This document shows, piece by piece, positions 36,601 to 50,700 of a DNA stretch of 64,000 nt. The stretch spans positions 1 through 64,000 of the forward strand of contig JAZGTH010000141.1 of the NCBI GenBank assembly GCA_036877525.1. Reading direction: 5' to 3'. The notes below the pieces were generated by a model. It worked only from the letters and a program-made list of their open reading frames with translations. It was not told the origin of the DNA and did not search any database. How positions within the stretch are numbered: the stretch's first letter is position 1; each line of letters begins with the position of its first letter. The DNA is from Chromobotia macracanthus (Eukaryota > Chordata > Actinopteri > Cypriniformes > Botiidae). A program made the translations under genes and the position numbers.

Positions 36601-38683
36601 TGCTATGAAATGCGCTATGAAATGCTAGTGCTGGGGATTTTGACTTATCCCATCAAATGCTTTGTTTCTGTTCACCAAAAAGATTTATACAGGATTTATT
36701 CACGGATTCTTACACCAGTAGGTATGACCAGTGAGTGGCTTTTTGTGTATTATTGAGGAAGGTTTTGTGTCGTGTATGAAAGTCATTGACTCAATCACTC
36801 AATAGAGTGTTCAGTGTTCATGTGTTTGCTCAAAAACACATGATTATGGAAGGTTAAATAATTTTGAGTAATCACTGGTGTGCATAGCAACAATAAATAA
36901 GTGACATGATCAAGCTGTATTCCTACATTTGCAGGAATGTACTTTGGTTGTGGTATATCAGCATTTTCGAGCTAATAAAATTACAAATATTATAATGAAT
37001 TACAATTATTTCATACTCCAGTTTGCCCCTGCTACATTCAGTTTGAAAGTAGGGGAAAGACACCACAGCACTCACACACTTTACAAAGCCTTTAGCAAAG
37101 ACTTTAGCAATGAAAAAATATTTTTTAAGAGGCATAGAACTTGACGAGAACAATTCATTCACTTATAAGGTTTGTTCAAAAACAGTTAAAACACTAAAAC
37201 ACTGGCTACTTGTCAGTTCAACACATGGGCACGTGTTCTGGAATTGTTCTTCCCAGAGAATAATGTTGGATTCACAGGAGTTTGTCATTCTCTGCGTTAA
37301 GCTTACACTACTGTTACAGATAATGTACTTGTTCCTAAAAAGCTTGCTCTGAATAAAGGGCCAAAAAGGCCCCATGCACCATGGTCATGCATGTGAATAA
37401 GAACATTATCCTCTCTAATCTGCAGCCATCATTATCATGTCATATGGAAGCACCACAGACCTCTATTTAAACTTGGTTCCCGCTGAAATGTATTTATAAC
37501 TCTAGATTAGCTAAAAGGTTTGGAATATATATGTTCTGTCATCTCGGTGTCATGAATGCCTCTGTTTTGTTCTGTTTGCTACGGCAAGCATCACTATTAC
37601 TGTCACTTATCTTTGAGTTAGTGAGTTAAACAAACTTTAAACCCCAAATACTTGTGTGTGCTTAACCCATCCTGCACTGTTTGTACTACAGACATGAATA
37701 ATTTCATAAATCACATGGATTGTTGAGAAGTGGGCAGTTATATCTACAGTGGTCAGACTTACAATTTTTGACTGGCAAATAATAAAATTGAGGCAGTGGC
37801 ACAAACTACTGTATAAAGGCTAAAATATCACAGGATTGGGAGTAGGAAAACACCCAGAACACATTATACAACCATATATCAATGCCCCAGTAACCAACCA
37901 AAACACACTATCTATTACATATCAACATGCAGGGCATACCTTAGCAACAAACTAGCAATGCCTTTATGATAGCAACCACACAACAAAAAACTATTGAGAA
38001 CACTATAGCAACTGCATAGCAACTACACACTTTTGCAGGGGTAGGTTACAAAAATGTACTTTTCTTTATTTAGATTTTGGACAGAAAGAACAGTGAGATT
38101 GATGAGTTGAAGAACATGTACAGAGGGAAGCAGAAGGAGATGAAGGAGACTGTTCAGAGGTTGGAGAACAAAGGTGAGGGCATGACATAGAGAAGGCTGT
38201 TAACACTCTCGTTCTGGGCACTCTGTCAGGAGTACGGTGTTACCTGATGCGCTCCAGCTGTGCCCTGTAATATACCATAAGACTTGGCACACAGAACCCA
38301 AAAACTACCCCCTGTAAACAGGACCTGTTGTATAGCATGGACCACACACACAGACTTGTTATACCTGTCAGAATACACATGATCAGTAGATTGATTTCTT
38401 GTGTCTGGCCTTTTCACAAATGTCACACCTGTCATTTTACTTTGGTTTGTTAGCTTTAATTTTGTTGACCTCAGCATGCCTAGTTATGAATGTATACTTG
38501 GTTAGCATATAATGCAGTATCACTGTAATGTTATAACATATAACAGATTGAAAGCGTGTTAACTTGTTCAGTTAACACTTAACTTGCAGTTGTGTCATGA
38601 TTGTGTTGTGTGGTGAACAGAAAATTCATGCTGTGTGGGGTTTCCTGGTCTGTGAGATGCCCTGTGGCCAGGCCTCAGTATTT

Positions 38684-38738
<55 letters not shown>

Positions 38739-41700
38739 TCCCTCTCTTTTCCTCTCCCTTTCTGTCTCTCTCCCCCCCCTTCCTATAGTTCAGAGCCTGC
38801 TGCGTGAGTCGCAGGTCATGCAGCAGACCAAGGAGAAACAAATCAGCGAGCTGAAAAAACTGTCTGATCAAAGTGCTGAATCTCTGAAAAACGAATGGGA
38901 GAAGAAGGTAAGGCAAGGTTGAAACGGCTCAGGTTTCCACAGGCCCATCGCTCCAGCAGTCAGGGCTTTGAACACTGAACACTCGCAGAGTTTAGAAAGT
39001 CCAGCTAATACCATCACAGCCTAAGAAAAAAATCCAAAAAAAAAAAAAGCCTTTGTACAGGCTTTTGGTGGAAGGGTATTTCACTTCAGGATTTATAAAA
39101 CATTGGTAGTATTTTTCCCATTTCCCCATATATTTTCTGTTTTCTTCATAGATTTTTTTCCATAGACTTGTGGCTTGTGGAAGAATACACTATCATGTCA
39201 ATTGTATTCCTGTCTTGAAAAGTTTATATACTGTTTTGAATGGTGGAGACTGGTGTGAGTGGCTCTTTCTTGTGGGTGCTCTGTTGAGTTCTGTGGTGTG
39301 ATTAAATCTTTCTTGTGGGGGCTCTGTTGAGTTCTGTTGTGTGATTGGCTATTTCGGTGTAATTGGCAGTTGTATGCGGCTGTGGCAGAGATGGAGCAGG
39401 AGAAGTTTGAGCTGCAGAAGAGCCACACAGAGAACATCCAGCAGCTACTGGATGACACCAACCAACGGCTGGCCAAGATGGAGGAGGACTACAGAGCCCA
39501 GACTCATGCCACTGTGAGTGCACTGACACATACAAAAGAAGAACTCTTTCAGGTTCAGATGCCTGTAAATGTGGTGCAGTACTGCAAAACTGTGTGTAAA
39601 TGCAATTCATAACCAAACACAGGAAGTGTTGCATTCTCAGTAGCAGTGTCAATTTACACAAAATCATATCTAAATTAACAATAAATTAATCGATTAATGG
39701 TTAACCTTAATACTGCAATGCACATCTACTATTGTGGCATAGAGCCTGCGGCATGACATGATTTTTAATTATGAATGTTCATAATGTTCACTTCAGCAGT
39801 CTTGAAGTTGAGACCTTTACGTACCTCACATGCATAACATTTCATTTCTTGCATATTATATGTGCAAAAGCTATACGTTGCAGTTGAGTTAGATGATACA
39901 TTAATCCATTTGAAATAATGAACTATCTGATGATGCTGTCTACACTGGATGCGTTGCGGCACAACTGTACACCCGCGTTGCTGACACAGCCGAACAATTA
40001 CATTTGAAGCACCTTGTCATGTTCTGTGTGGACAACATCAAGCTGTAGACGCAGTGTTAGAATATTCATTATGTATTCATTTATGTACATTTTGCGCATG
40101 AGCCATAGACACGCACATGACCTTGCTTAATTGACAATCTATTTAATTGGTTCATTTATTATTGACAATTAATCCATCGTCGAGTAAACGTTAGCATCCC
40201 TAATTCTCAGCATTGACGAGCTTTAGCATGTTGGTCTTACTTGGTTAATTTTCTATTTCAGGTTAACTGCTGTCCTGACACAGCAAACGTTTTAGAAGAA
40301 TCCATGTCATGTTTCAGCATGTTATTATGTTCATGTAATTCCTCAGATCTTGTTTCAGTGACTTGTGTGACTGGACATCAGAGAGAAATGAGAGAGTCAG
40401 ACAATCTGTCACTGTCTTTTGGGAGAAATCACAACGTGAGGCAACAGGACTAACATTTTATTTCAAACAGCGTTAACACTGAGACATGTACCATTACACT
40501 GTTTGTTTCCTAAAATTAGTTCAAAATGACCATATTGCCCCATGTGTGCTCTTTTAGCTAATACAGCACCTTACAGACCTCAGTGGAAGGCTGGAGAGAC
40601 TGAAACAGTGTGGTACTGTCTGATATAAGTGGGATGTGTGTCCATCTGGAGCACAGTCTGCTATTGCATGATTCCTTATGAGTTTCGCTCATTACAAATT
40701 AGCATTCAGCTGCTGCCAAACAGGTAAAGGCACATGTGGAGACTGCTGACCCCAGTCTGTCAGCAGGGCTGAATTTAAGAACTTCAAATGCATGCCCACT
40801 CCACAAAGTAAGACCCTTCTTTAATAATTAAGCACAGCACATTTTCAGGCATGGCCCTGGATGAAAGTGCCTTCTGTCATTGGAAATTAGGCTCTCCCAT
40901 TCGGTTGGTTTAGACTGACCTTGCCAACCCCTCCACCCACACGCCCCTCCTCTATTTTTATCTCCACTCTACTCATAGGCTGGTGTTCTCAGTATGTCAG
41001 CTAAGGTGAGGCGCTTTGTGTTGCTTCTACTTTGTGTTCAACCTTTGAAAGCCTTTGTTTATCTTTGGTTTTTTCATCATTTTTTTATTTGTCATGCTCT
41101 GAGGCTATTCTGATCTATAAACAAAGCTCTGCAAAACTACATGAAGTCATGTCAGCCATATTTCAAATCTTTGTCGTGCTTGTCTGTTTACCTGTGACTC
41201 GTTGCGTCAGACTGTGTCAAAACTTTTATTTATTTATTTATTTATTTCGGGTTTATTTTATATATTTAACAGTTGTCAGTGCCAATATTAGTCCAGAGGC
41301 CACACATTTAATATTTATGACAAGATACATATCCATTACACCCAGGGCTCAAAGGTGATTGAGGACTTTAAATGCATTAATGACAAAGAATAGAGCAGAC
41401 TTCACCTGGGCACAGGCAGTCTCAGCAGAAAGAGCTCAGCGCTGGTTGCTGGTTCGGTTTCAGCAAGGCTATCATCATTGTGTCCCACACACTTAGGCCA
41501 GAAATGCAGTCATGGTTGTTTGGACAATGCAAGAATTCAGTCTCGCTCTACACATGCTCTTACGTTAGGTTGTCGTTAACTGACCTCAGTACTCAAGGGG
41601 GTGTAGTTACCTGATGTGTTGTTATTTGTCTAGCGAGCTCTAAACATTTATTTTTGGGTAAAGTATCTTTAATCTCAGGTTATTTTATGGGGATTGTAAT

Positions 41701-44700
41701 TTGTTCAGTTCTATGGCAACATGACAGAAAACAATTGCATCAGAGATGTGGCAACACAATGAAATTTATAATTAATAGTATTGTAGTAATTATTATATTC
41801 AAAACATTATCTTAAAAAATTATTAATAAAAGTTATTTTCATTCTTCTGTTCCTATACCTATCTTTAAGAGAGCTATTTGCCTGCATGCTGAAGTTAGTT
41901 ACACACATAAGAACAATATGTGTATTTCTACTAATATACAACACATAGCATTCATGATGAGATTCTTCATTCCCATTCTTTTAAATGGGATTTATTGAAA
42001 AACAGGATTTCTGTTCTGCATACAGCAACAGGGACTTTCACATGAAATGATCAGCGAATCATAAGATTGGTCATTTACTGTCTGGGTTGAGACTGTTTTT
42101 AGTGCAAAAAATCTTGACAACAAGAAAAAGTAAAATGCTATAAAAATGCGAAATAGCCCCTTTAAAATCTAGCACATGAATATGGTTTATGAGGCATCAA
42201 AACTGCCAAGTTTCTTAGTAATAGGTCGTTACCACATGCTCATCAAAACTATTACATTACGTTTCTGAGAGCCTTTTTTAATTGTTTAAGTGTTTAAGTC
42301 ACTATTTCAAAAGCTCAATAGGTTTAGTCATTTAAACAAACCCCAACCATATGAATTAAAATAGGTTTAAGGTATATTACTTTTATAAGTAATTGGATTT
42401 TTGATGATTTAATAGATCCAGTAGATTTACACTGAAGGACGCACCAAATCAAAAATGTACCATAGATGGACTTGGGGGTGGGCTCTTTACATTTGGGCCA
42501 GTACACAGTATACATTCTGTAAAGATTCTACAATGTGCTAAGGTCCTTTTTGTTAGTGCTTACTAACAAAAGACCATAGCAGAATGTAGAATTTAAAGAA
42601 CGTATACCTTCAAATTTTGTTCCTCAGAATCCTTGGTTTGGGAAACAATGGAGACTGTTTATGTGAAATGGAGATAGCTCTGCAGCTTGCTAATAAACCC
42701 AGGCTGTGGGAAGACGTGTTTTTTTCGTGTTAATCAGTGTATTAATCACCAGGTCAGTGTATTAATCGCAAGTGTGCGTCATAGTAGCACATCAATAACA
42801 TTAAATTTAATTTGGTTTTTTTGTCTCACATGCTTTGATCTCTTACCGTTTAGTCACAAGGAAAACGGTACAAGAAAGAAAGCGGTTTATCAGATGCCTG
42901 AGTGTTGAAACAATTTCTCATTTTCTGTAGGAGCAGGTGGTGATGGAGCTGGAGACGCGGGTGAAACAGCTCTCAGTAGAGGTGGAGAATTGTAACTTAC
43001 TCCGGCAACAGGTCACACAGGAGAAAGCCGAGCTGGAGATCCACATCACCTCCATCAGTGCTGAACTGCAAGAGGCCAACCACAAGTATGAGAAATAAGG
43101 CCATGATGGTGTCTGTCTGTCTGTCTATCTGATGATGATGATTGTGGTGTCTATTTTCTGTCTGTCTGCCTGATGATGACGGTGGTGTCTGTCTGTCTGT
43201 CTTTCGTTCTGTCTGCTGATGATGGTGTCTGTGTGCTTCAGGAACATGTCCCTGCAGAAGGAGTTGGATCAGATGAAAGAGCAGCATGAAGACACACTGC
43301 AGAGACTTCAGGGCAAACATCAGGCTGACATGAGCCATTTTCAGCAGGAACACGCCATATCTGTGGCCAAGGCATCTTCTCTTACACCAACATACTCCTG
43401 CACCTCATATTCAGATACACGTAAACTCCATCAGCAGTGTGTTACCACAGGCAATCGTTTCCACTCTTCCTTCAGTCAGAGCAAAACAAGCAAACATTGT
43501 GTGTAAAATCAAGCACTTGGTAATGCATAATGAAAGTCAATGGGGAAAGTATTGCAGATAAACGACAAAATACAGACTGATTGTAGGGTTGGCAGCAAAA
43601 TCACTTACCACAATGTTTTTCAATTTTAAGACTCATCAACTTTATTTGTATAGCGCTTTGAGTAATACAAATTGCTTTAGAGCAGCTTTACACTAATAAA
43701 CAGGAAAGTAACAAGTAATTTCAAAGCACCACAGTGCGTATGATACAGAAAACTAGTTCTAGTTGAGTTCAGCTTCAGGTTGGTGAACAATTAAATAGAA
43801 TAAAAGTTGAATTTTCATGTTTGGGTGAATCTGATATTGATTATCTCAGTTCATGTGATGATCATGCAAAGTCATAAACACAAGACCATTTAACAACACA
43901 AGTGGTTCTGTCTAGAACAGTAGTTCTAGACAGAACTACTGTTCTAGACAGACAAAAACTGTGTATATTTTGTCTATATACACAGCTCTCTGTGATATGA
44001 GAGAATATCTGCTGATTCATGTTGTATGTTGTCAGACGTCAGAGGTGATTGAGGATTTGGAGCAGACAGTGGTTTGTCTCAAACAGCAGATCCAGGAAGC
44101 TGAAAATAAGAGACAGAGACAGCTCAGGGTCAGTCCTCACACATCATTCTCTCTTTAAAGGCAAATTTATATTTATTTATACCACATTGGTTTATTTCTG
44201 TTTTCCTCAGGACCAAGAGACTAAGATGCAGCAAGAGTGGACAGACCTCCAACACAGTGCTGATAAAAAGGTTTCTAATTTATTGACCTGCTATACAATA
44301 TTATATGTATCCATGTATAGTATATAATTGCATAATACAGTATTGCATGTGTTTGGATTTAATATTCAGTGTATATATATTTTAAATATAGAGTGGGGAT
44401 CAAAAGTCTTTTTATGTTTACCTTGTGAATAAACAAAGTTTTAGGATTTTGATTATTTTGATCATCACCCCATCATGGAGATCAGAAACCCGACATGAGT
44501 AAAATGGGTACTCCTGAAAATGATTTATTTTGTGAAAATAATTGACTGAACTTTACCCTGCTTATTACATGGCAGCTTTTGCAAGTAAATTAATACTTGA
44601 CATGGATATATATTGAAATATTCTTTAGCTTACTTAAGACTTACTTACTGAACCGCTAGGTTTCCCAGAGTGGGCAACTAGACCATTGTTTATGTAAACA

Positions 44701-47700
44701 TTGTAATTATTCAGAAACATTTTACCACTCAGTATCAAGTATTCTAGACAGCCGTAAGTGAGAGTAGTAAGTAAAGGATGATGTGTTACAACAAAACAAA
44801 CCTTGACAGGGTAATCAGTTCTTGAATCGGGGGTTATTTTTTCCCATGATGACCGACTAATTGTACATTATCCTGATTGTGACTTAATAAATCAAAAATG
44901 TTTCAATAAATATTTTATGCTGGGATTACATAGGTCACCAAGTCTTGTGCCAGATTATATACATTAGGGAAAACATGCTACATAAAAATTATAAAATTTA
45001 TTTTTCACTCTCGCTTCACACAAAAATTGTTCTTCTGATAATCTACAATTAATCTAATCTAAAGACTAAAAACAGAAGCATTTTAACTTGTGGAAGCATT
45101 TGAAGACTTTTGTATAGTATAAGTCTGGGTAACACTTTGTTTTGATAGTCCACTTTAAACCCCCAACACACCTAGCCGACGGTCAGTCTTTGGGCAGTTT
45201 TTGAGCATCGGCCAATTTAGTTTCGGTCCCCATCTGATTCTTCAGCCGAACTGTGAGATCATTCTGAAGAAAAACTGTTGTGAAGAAGCAAGCAAATGAC
45301 AAAGTCAGGAGGGAACACACTATTGTCCTTTTTTATAATTTCTCATTCCAATGTGGGTATATTTTAAAAAGATGTGGCTGTCTGGAACTAGGCAAGTTTT
45401 GTGTAAAACTGGTAAGCCAGTGCTGCTTTATGTTGTATTGCAGTAGTCACCAACCCTTATTCCGTTTTGAGTAGCAAAAACAAACTTCTGCCACCTGCCA
45501 GTACGGAAAATTATGCAGGTGCAGAACAGAGGTGCTACTTGGCCATCGCGTGTCAACCATCAGCTTGGTGTGTTGGGTCAATTTTGGACCCAAAAGCAGC
45601 CGCCGTGAGCCGACCCCATGGTCTGATTTCGTTGGTTTGGTGTTTTTCAGGCTTTAGACATTCATAACTTAGATGAGTTTCGAGTAACTTTGCAACTCCT
45701 TGTCAACTAGCAGTCATTAGAATATTAGTAGACTGGCTGCTATTAGTAGACTAATATCTGCTAACATGTCATTTTGATGATCCCCCAACACCTTTTCCTC
45801 ATGTCTCCATGAAGAGCACCATTACTGCGAGTGATTTATTGTAGGATGCTTTGCACCTCTGTTTAGTATTTTTATCAGCTAGAAGGTTACTGATGATGGC
45901 AAATAGTTAAGGCTCTGGAAAAATTTGTGCTATTAATAGCTATCACAACGGCTACAGAAAGCTTACAAACGTGCATTACAACCACAAGGCAACAAGAACG
46001 AAATGTAAATGTAATTTAAGTGCTGTTATACCACTTGCCACTGCATTCTGCCCATTTTAAATGGTTCTAAAATATTTTTTACTTTATTTTCTATATCAAA
46101 ACTCATAGTACATCACCATTAACACATTTTGTCAGGGCATAAAGATTCCATTAAAATTGAAATTTAATCTGTGTTGTTTTAAAAACAATGCATTCACTAA
46201 ATCATTCCACACATACACAACATTTTAATGTAATTTCTGTATGTTTAGCCACATCATCAGGCACTGATGATGTTAATAAATTGCCACTTTTAACCCCACA
46301 GCAGCAGCATGGCTACATGAACAACACTTGCCAGCCACATACAGCTGTCTCGACTACAATGTGGTTTTGTAACAGAACCTGCACATTTATAATTTCTTAT
46401 AACTTATTAATTTATAATAATCTATAACTTCATATGTGACTGCAAACTAGAGTTTCAAATCATCAGTTCAGGTGGAGACACTGGGCATCTTTGTAGGGTG
46501 AGGAACAGACAAAGTTTAAACAGATAATGAGTAAAGAGTTGTTTACTGTCTTTCTGAAATTCTGTTGCCCATACTGCCACTGCAAACTAATATTGCTATT
46601 GGTTGTTGACTTAATGTCATATATGCCATATATATACAGTGAAAAAAACAGATTAAACCATCTGTTTTAGAGCTGTCCAGGTAACTTGGTAACTATAGAC
46701 ATCAACCTGAGAACAAGAAGTTTTGAGCATCATCCATGCAAAGCATGTGTTTGGTAATGGGTATTTCTGCATCTTGTAATAAATGTGGTAACTAAGTACA
46801 TTTGGAAGTACATGTCAACTTATTCTACTGACACAATCCCCAAAACACACAAACCACTAATACAAATCTTTAAAGAGAGTTGGTTGGCATGTAGTTGCAA
46901 AGTTACTTATAGTTAGTAGAATGTCTAAAGTGGGCTTTCAAAATAAAGTGTCCCCTAAACCTGCAATAAGATCTGACTTTGGTCTCAGTTCCACGCATTG
47001 GCTTTGATGATGTGAACACTGAGGCTGTAAAATCTAGAGCTGATTAACAGTGACTGTGTCAAAGCACACCTGCTAGTGGGGTACATGAGCTTTACTCCAG
47101 TGAGAGGGTGAGTTAACTGGACAGATATAGCCTAATTATACACTCACTCATGAGACGTAATAATCCTATTACCAACTGGCCCTTTTAAGACCTTTCAGAT
47201 CTTCAGCACTTCCATAAATTTAACACTTTAATAATTGGGCTGTCACAATCAAGGGAAGATAAGTTTTAAGATCAGTCTCGGACACCTGGCTACAGCCTTC
47301 TGTCACCCCTTCAAAGGAATAGAGCACTCATAAAGTGGGACGGTGGGCCAGACCCCTGTCAAGGCACATCTGCAGAGCAGGGACTGCATGCACCTGCAGA
47401 CCAGCTGCTGCTGACCTTTGACCTTGTAGAAAATGAAATCAGCTCCGTTTGGGCATGCTGTTGAGTGGATCTGATAAATTATGTTGAGTGATTGACTGCT
47501 CTCCCATCCTGTGACAGCTGCAGATGCTACAGGCTGAACTGGAAAATGAACGGGCCAAAGGCAGGCAGAAGATCAGGAAGATGGAGGACTCACTCAGGTA
47601 ACTACTGCTTATCTGGGTACCACATGTCCCATATTCCAGCCTGGTTGCTGTGATGTGTGGGCTGATATGTAATCCATGCCTGCAGTTTTACACAATATCA

Positions 47701-50700
47701 GTTTACACAATATTTGTCCTTCACAAACTTTTACACATGTTCTGCCACCTGTGTGTTTGTATTTTGGTTTATTTTGGTTAAGTTTTTAGATACCAAAAAT
47801 ACCAATCTCTCCCAGCATTTACCATGTTTAAATCTATTCCACTGAATTCTGTTTTTTAACTTAAAATCAGCACAGATCTTAAACTTAAAATCAGCAATTT
47901 TACAGTTTGTAGATTCCACCTGTTGATTAAGTCTATTGATTTGTGATTTCTCTCATAAATGTCTTTATATATTTTAATAGTTTAACTTAAAAATCAAAAT
48001 CAACAGAATTGATTTAGTTTCTCAATGTAATGTTATGGTCATATCACAATAAGTGATCTCAGATCTCAGTTGTCATAATGTCAGACTGTACGTCATCAAT
48101 CCGTGACCCGCGCTCTCTCGCTAAAACTAAAGAGTTATAACGTCACAAAATTTAACCCAATGTAAAGTCTATGGAATTTTTGGCCGCTTTTCACACGGCA
48201 TAAAAACATTGTACACCCGGATGCTTATAAATGTTATAGTACACCTCTCCTCAATAAGCCGTTCGATTTGACACCTCATTCATTGGTCTACGACCAATTA
48301 TTATCTACTAACAATAAAAACTTACCTTTAAAGGTGTCTAGGCTCTCTAGAAACAAAATTTTAAATTAAGTAAATTACAATTTCACAAAACGCTTCCCCT
48401 CCAGAACACATGAACATAGGACTAGGAATGATACTACGAATGCAATGATTGGACAAACTTCTACAGGAGATATATTTGTATATGTGTGTGTTAAACTGCT
48501 ATTACCTTGCGGTTTAGCTAGGTAGTCAACTTACCTCAGAATTGCATTTGTTCACCTTCAAGTCTCCTAAATCTCCACTGTTTTAAGAAACGTAAAAGAG
48601 CTTGCCCACTTAATTTTATATCCGTCTCCCAGTTTGTACAGCAACATAGCGTTGACTGAACGAGTGTAAAATGATCTGTAAAAATGCCATACCCCCTAGT
48701 CTCATAACATTACACCACCAGGGATAGATTACTGTATGCAACGTTAGCTAACGTTACATTAATAACATTATTAATTTAAATAATACCACTGTTAAATAAT
48801 CACAAAATAATTTAGCCACCCAGAGCCACAGTGTTCATACAGGTTCTAGCAACTTGTTATAACAGGTCTTAATGGCAAGAAACTGCTTAATTGATGCATT
48901 TCTCACATTAGTCATTGTTTAAGCAGTGAAGATTGTACATCACAGGTTTGCACGTTTACCAAAATAATTATAAAGCTCTCCAAAGTTGTTATTATTGATG
49001 AAATGATCCTGGTTCTGACAGAAACATTACAGAAGACATACACAGAAACTGAACTTACCCGTTTTGCTTTTTCTGTAGTACTCGAATCAGACTTTTCCTC
49101 ACAAAGCTTGTCTGTGTGAATTTCACACCGGTTTTTACATGTGAGGCACTAAAAGACAGACCATACAGTGATCTGTGTTGTTTTAATATGGAACGCGCTT
49201 TCTATCTTTTAAATATGCGATGAATTATTAAATAATCGGCAATGATTAAAAGAAATAGAGAAACATACAAATAAAAAATACATACAAATATAGACAAAAT
49301 ATTAGTAAATATTCATATTAACTTACTATAAAAGTAAGTTATTGTACTGCTTTGACTGCTATGAGCTTGATTGTCAAGTCTGAAGGAAAGTGAAGAATCT
49401 AGAAAGTTCAGCGAAGAATAAACAATTTTTGAAACAATTTTGTGTTATTTTGGTAAAATAACCCAACCAGATGTTCAGCTGTGAAATAAAACCCTTAAAA
49501 CCCATTTGACCCAGCATAATCAACCCAACGTGTTTACAAAAACAATCCATCACTTTTTTAAATGTAGTGTTTTAAATGGTTTCCAAGGTAATGCTATGAG
49601 GCTGCTGTTTTTAAGCTTGTTGCTATGCAGTTGCTGAATGTTGGTGGCATGGTTACTAGGGTGTTGCTAAAATAGGTGATTACTAACTATACCAAGCCAA
49701 AAGAGCCCCTCTCAAGTCTCTAAAGTAATGATTCTCAGATTCTGTATTTTTAGTAGTTTTAATAATTAATAATTCTCTGTGAACCTGAATGTCTGAAGGC
49801 CAGAATTTGACTTTGTGGCTGTAATATCCAGCAGCAGTATGATATTGTTCTTTGTTAACAGAATGTGAGCAATGCTGTGGTCTGGAGTGGATTACGGGCC
49901 AGTGAAAGAGGCCCTGCTCTAAGTCCTGTTTTGGGAAGGCCATCTCCTGGCCCTTAGTAGTGCCTTCAGATGTGGAGCTAGCATGGGGTTACAGCCTGTG
50001 CTCCAGGAGCTGTTCCCAACCACAGGAATGTGGCAGGAGATGTGGAAGTGGTTAGGATGGTGTTTTAAAGGAGCTTGCAGTGTTTATGTGCCTGAGAGGA
50101 ATCACACACTTTACCTCAGACCCTCTTTAAGTTCATCTGGCCATCAAGAAATTTTTCTTGGTTATTCCTGGTTATTTAAAATTCCAGACAACTTGTGAGC
50201 CACATTCAGCATGCCAACTGCCAACGTTGGAAGCAGATTTATTTGTGATGTCAAAACATTGATGGAAAATATCCCACTCAGGCTGAATTAATGACATTAG
50301 GCTGGATTGGGCCCCACTGATGAGCTCATTGTTGTTTGTCTCCTGGTTGTGGTTTATCACACACTCTTGACAGTAACTAGTCATGTATAATTAGGTTTCA
50401 GTCATTAACTCAGGACAGGTGACAATTTCCTGGAGCACCAGACCTGGTATTAATACTACAGGAATCTCTCTCTATTATGCATTTTCTGACCTTCCTTATG
50501 TACTTCACATAAGGAAGTAGATCAAATCTGATACAGTATCACTCACTTATGCCTAATGTATTTATCAGCAAGCATCAACAAGAAACTGTACAGTAGAAAA
50601 TGTGACTGTCCCCAGAGCATTAGAAATAATGCATTACCACTCTTTATGATTATACACAGATTATTGGAATAGTTCACCCACAAATGCAAATGTTGTGATC

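Larger units (their letters stand above)
33474..38073 (+). other. cep112: cep112 intron 8
   Basis: The 4.6-kb intron contains a plus-strand SINE (34825-35062) and an unclassified GC-richer block (35660-36590). The rest is AT-rich and unassigned. Confidence 0.6.

Noticed and set aside
38683..38916. Minus-strand open frame with an RE-repeat peptide
   Set aside because: It is the antisense of the (TC)n microsatellite and cep112 exon 10.
43372..43506. Extension of cep112 exon 13 through KASS into the intron
   Set aside because: The only downstream GT (43421) ends in phase 1 and joining to exon 14 then gives a stop; the first three residues match mammals but the rest does not.
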